DNA of 9,289 nt, taken from assembly GCA_030039575.1 (NCBI GenBank), contig JASHVH010000176.1:1-9289 (forward strand), given 5' to 3'. The notes beneath the pieces are model-generated. The model was not told the origin of the DNA, did no database searches, and saw nothing but the letters and a program-made list of their open reading frames with translations. The stretch is from Acidimicrobiales bacterium (lineage in GTDB: Bacteria > Actinomycetota > Acidimicrobiia > Acidimicrobiales > Palsa-688). Below are positions 6,990 through 9,289 of this stretch, piece after piece. Both the position numbers and the translations under genes were made by a program. Numbering within the stretch: the stretch's first letter is position 1; each line of letters opens with the position of its first letter.

Positions 6990-7009
6990 CGCCCGCCGGC
7001 GCCACCCGG

Positions 7010-7040
7010 TTGACCTCAAGTGTGCTCGAGGTCGTACCCT
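7010..7040 (+). promoter_or_regulatory. Candidate promoter giving a leaderless MFS transcript
   Basis: TTGACC (7010-7015) and TACCCT (7035-7040, fitting TANNNT) are separated by 19 bases. Transcription would begin at about 7047, immediately before the GTG at 7048. That start has no Shine-Dalgarno upstream, which agrees with leaderless translation, common in actinobacteria. The 19-base spacer is longer than the ideal 17. Confidence 0.4.
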
Positions 7041-7047
7041 CGGCCAA

Positions 7048-8661
7048 GTGAGCACTCCCGGCCTTGATGGCCTGGCGACGGGCCCTACCGAGGCCAAGGC
7101 GGGCGTCTGGGTGCCCGAGCGCCGGCCTTTGACGGTGGGCCTGGTCCTCGCCGTCACGCTCGTGGCGTTCGAAGCGCTGGCGATCGCCACCATCTTGCCG
7201 GTGGTCAGCCGCCACCTGGGCGACCTTCGGCTCTATGGGTGGGTGTTCAGCGCGTTCATGCTCACGTCGCTGATCGGCATCGTGATGGCGGGCACGCTGG
7301 CCGACCGCGGCCCGCTCGGACCGCCGATGTTGGGCGGGCTGGCTCTGTTCGCCGCCGGCTTGATCGTGGGTGGGACGGCACCTGACATGCCCATATTGGT
7401 AGCCGGTCGAGCCGTACAGGGCTTAGGTGCGGGTTTCGTACCAGCAGTGGCGTACGTAGCCATCTCCCGGGGCTACCCGGAACGATGCCAGCCGCGGATG
7501 TTTGCCATCTTGTCGACCGCGTGGGTCGTCCCCGGCCTCATCGGGCCGGCGATCGCCGCCCTGGTGGCGACTACCGTCGGTTGGAGGTGGGTGTTCCTCG
7601 GGCTGGTGCCACTGGTCACCGTCACCGGGGCCCTGGCCGTACTGGCCATGAGGCACGTGCCCGCCCCGACCCGGCCCCGCCACGCGGCCGTGCCGTACTT
7701 GCCGGTGTTCGGAGTGGTCGCCGGGGCGGCGGTGGCATTGGCTGCCATAAGTTCGGGCGAGCTGGCTGCCGGTGTCGCCGGCGCTCTCGCCGGCGGGGGT
7801 CTCCTGGTGGTTTGTTTGCGCCGCCTGACGCCCCCCGGGACCCTTACGGCCCGGCGTGGGCTACCGGCCACGGTCCTCAACCGCGGGCTGCTCACCTGTT
7901 GTTTCTTTGCCGGTGACGTTTACGTGCCTTACGCCATCACCACTGTCCGGCACTCGTCTACGGCACTGGCCGCGCTGGCGCTCACGGCCGGGACGCTGAC
8001 CTGGACGGTGGGCTCGTGGGTGCAAGCCCACCGGATCGCCCGCGTCGGGCCCCGCCGCCTCGTTCGCGGGGGCGAATTGTTCGTCCTGGGTGGTCTCGGG
8101 CTCATGAGCATCGCCCTCGTGCCCTCGGTGCCACCGGAACTCGGGGTGCTGGCGTGGGCGGTGGCCGGGGGAGGGATGGGGCTGGCCTACGCCCCGCTGT
8201 CGGTGACCACGCTCGACCTGGCCGCACCCGGCGCCGAGGGCAAGGCCACCGCCAGCCTGCAGCTCTTCGACGTGCTCGGTCAGGCTCTCGGCACCGGGGT
8301 GGCAGGGGCGGTGGTAGCCGCCACGGCAGTCAGCCTCGGGCACCGCCAAGGGGTGGCGCTGGCGTTCGGGTTCGGGATCGTGGTCGGCGCCGGCGCACTG
8401 GCCGTCGGGGCCCGTCTACCGGCCCGGCTTACCGCTTCGAGGAGCGACCCGTTGCCGGCCGAGGGCCCCGGTGGTGGCCGGCGATCGTCAGTCGTCGAGG
8501 ACCGTCAGGTCGAGCTGGCCAAGGCGAGCCGGGTCGGCCAGGATGTCGATGGCGACGATCTTCCCGCCCCTGACCGTGAAGGCGCCGACGGCAAAGGGGC
8601 GTCCGTTGCGCGTCGTTATCGCGCCGGGGACGCCATTGACGAGGGCGGGTCGCGCCTCTAG
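7048..8661 (+). CDS. MFS exporter, DHA2-like with 14 predicted membrane segments
   Basis: A 537-residue membrane protein read from GTG 7048. By eye there are 14 hydrophobic segments between about residues 28 and 455. Seen: a motif-A-like loop GTLADRGPLGPP after segment 2, the GRAVQGLGAGFV motif B region, and motif C-like VVPGLIGPAIA in segment 5 followed by GWRWVFLGLVPL. These mark a proton-driven drug/H+ antiporter of the DHA2 group; the substrate is unknown. An upstream in-frame GTG at 6982 lies inside the terminator hairpin, and a candidate promoter ends right at 7048, so I prefer the later start. Oddity: after the last membrane segment there are about 80 hydrophilic residues, and residues 481-537 are encoded antisense to the sigma-factor gene. 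This tail has no motif I recognise and may result from loss of an earlier stop codon. Confidence 0.88.
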   Translation: MSTPGLDGLATGPTEAKAGVWVPERRPLTVGLVLAVTLVAFEALAIATILPVVSRHLGDLRLYGWVFSAFMLTSLIGIVMAGTLADRGPLGPPMLGGLALFAAGLIVGGTAPDMPILVAGRAVQGLGAGFVPAVAYVAISRGYPERCQPRMFAILSTAWVVPGLIGPAIAALVATTVGWRWVFLGLVPLVTVTGALAVLAMRHVPAPTRPRHAAVPYLPVFGVVAGAAVALAAISSGELAAGVAGALAGGGLLVVCLRRLTPPGTLTARRGLPATVLNRGLLTCCFFAGDVYVPYAITTVRHSSTALAALALTAGTLTWTVGSWVQAHRIARVGPRRLVRGGELFVLGGLGLMSIALVPSVPPELGVLAWAVAGGGMGLAYAPLSVTTLDLAAPGAEGKATASLQLFDVLGQALGTGVAGAVVAATAVSLGHRQGVALAFGFGIVVGAGALAVGARLPARLTASRSDPLPAEGPGGGRRSSVVEDRQVELAKASRVGQDVDGDDLPAPDREGADGKGASVARRYRAGDAIDEGGSRL

Positions 8662-9289
8662 CGCGAGCCCGGCGTAGAAATGCGCCCGGCGAGCTACGGC
8701 CTCGGCCCCTCGGACCTCGCTCAATTCCCCGAGCGGCACGGCCCCCATATCGGCCCGCAGGACCACATCGGGGTCCAGGACGGCGAGAAGGGCCTCGAAG
8801 TCACCGTTGCGAGACGCAGCCATGAACGCGTCGACCACCTGGCGCTGCTGGTCGAGGTCGGCGTCAGGGACAGCTCTTTCGCCCTGGACCCGCTTGCGGG
8901 CCCGGCTGGCGAGCTGGCGGGCTGCTTCGGGCGAACGTTCCACGATCGGCGCAATTTCGTCGAACGGCAGGGCGAACATGTCGTGCAGCACAAAGGCGAG
9001 CCGCTCGGCCGGCGGGAGTGTCTCCAGGACCACCAGGAGGGCGAGGCCGACCGAATCAGCCAGTAGGGCCTCGTGCTCTGGGTCCGTCCCGTCTACACGG
9101 TCGATGATCGGTTCCGGCATCTGCGGTCCCAGGGGTTCCTGTCGCCTTGTCCGGCGGGACCGGAGCATGTTGAGCGATATGCGTCCTACAACGGTCGTGA
9201 GCCAGGCGCCGAGGTTGGCGACGTCGCTCGTGTCGGCCTGGCTGAGCCTCAGCCACGCCTCCTGGACGGCGTCGTCAGCTTCGCTCAGT
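8488..9289 (-). CDS. ECF RNA polymerase sigma factor with C-terminal SnoaL-like domain (SigJ/ECF41-like), 5' end outside window
   Basis: A partial gene; 266 residues are visible and the start is beyond the right edge. Seen from the edge: LSEADDAVQEAWLRL and LGAWLTTVVGRISLNMLRSRRTRR (end of sigma region 2), linker QMPEPI, and region 4 LETLPPAERLAFVLHDMFALPFDEIAPIVERSPEAARQLASRARKRV split over its helix-turn-helix (about 9036-8880). A SnoaL/NTF2-like domain follows, with VVDAFMAASRNGDFEALLAVLDPDVVLRAD, ALVNGVPGAI and IDILADPARL. This layout is that of ECF41/ECF56-type sigma factors, in which the C-terminal domain modulates activity in place of a separate anti-sigma factor. The DGGGK element typical of ECF41 is replaced here by ADMGAVP. 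The internal ATG at 9168 is not the real start because region 2 coding continues upstream. Its 3' end overlaps the MFS gene by 174 bp; no partner oxidoreductase or carboxymuconolactone decarboxylase gene is in view. Confidence 0.9.
   Translation of the reverse strand, partial: LSEADDAVQEAWLRLSQADTSDVANLGAWLTTVVGRISLNMLRSRRTRRQEPLGPQMPEPIIDRVDGTDPEHEALLADSVGLALLVVLETLPPAERLAFVLHDMFALPFDEIAPIVERSPEAARQLASRARKRVQGERAVPDADLDQQRQVVDAFMAASRNGDFEALLAVLDPDVVLRADMGAVPLGELSEVRGAEAVARRAHFYAGLALEARPALVNGVPGAITTRNGRPFAVGAFTVRGGKIVAIDILADPARLGQLDLTVLDD

Noticed and set aside
6652..7215. 187-codon minus-strand open frame spanning the end of the synthetase and the start of the MFS gene
   Set aside because: It crosses two well-supported genes and the hairpin, with no recognisable domain; a compositional shadow.
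1..9289. A defence island, toxin-antitoxin pair, CRISPR array, prophage or insertion sequence
   Set aside because: All sizeable open frames are explained by metabolic, transport or regulatory families; no integrase, transposase, regularly spaced repeats or terminal inverted repeats were seen.

Overview
The window is GC-rich, densely coded DNA with third-codon-position G/C bias and several GTG starts. Its families are GH4, SCOT-type CoA transferase, MBL-rhodanese, DHA2 transporter and a SnoaL-tailed ECF sigma factor. Together they point to a high-GC actinobacterium, possibly an Acidimicrobiia-like soil lineage, but there is no rRNA or other marker to fix the taxon. I see no tRNA, rRNA, CRISPR array, transposase or phage gene. 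No stretch longer than 300 bp lacks a gene.

Left part (1-3057, + strand): the 3' end of a GH4 (MelA-like) glycosidase, then a 67-bp gap with a perfect 20-bp tandem duplication, then a metal-dependent amidohydrolase of the ACMSD/Amidohydrolase_2 type. After 32 bp come the overlapping alpha and beta subunit genes of a succinyl-CoA:3-ketoacid-type CoA transferase. All four genes run in the same direction and could be partly co-transcribed. The roles are sugar or glycoside breakdown, hydrolysis or decarboxylation of an unknown substrate, and activation of a 3-oxoacid as its CoA ester.

Middle part (3037-5118, - strand): a secreted COG4315-type repeat protein lies upstream of an MBL-fold/rhodanese fusion, probably a sulfur-handling enzyme. 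A hairpin that may act as a terminator sits between them. The MBL-rhodanese gene converges on the CoA-transferase beta gene with a 21-bp overlap. Its metallo-site departs from the ETHE1 pattern (Tyr and Gly where His and Asp are usual).

Right part (5377-9289): a 258-bp divergent intergenic region holds a perfect CACGTG-centred palindrome. It is followed by an acyl-CoA synthetase (+), a nested GC-rich hairpin, and a 14-TM DHA2-type MFS exporter (+) that looks leaderless. The exporter runs tail-to-tail into an ECF sigma factor with a C-terminal SnoaL-like domain (-), cut by the window edge. The last 57 codons and stop of the exporter are antisense to the 3' end of the sigma gene.

Metabolically, the acyl-CoA synthetase and the CoA transferase both make CoA thioesters and fit fatty-acid or ketoacid use. 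I do not see a convincing new multi-gene system. The points most worth checking are the 174-bp antisense overlap, the altered MBL site, the tandem duplication before the amidohydrolase and the non-coding structures.
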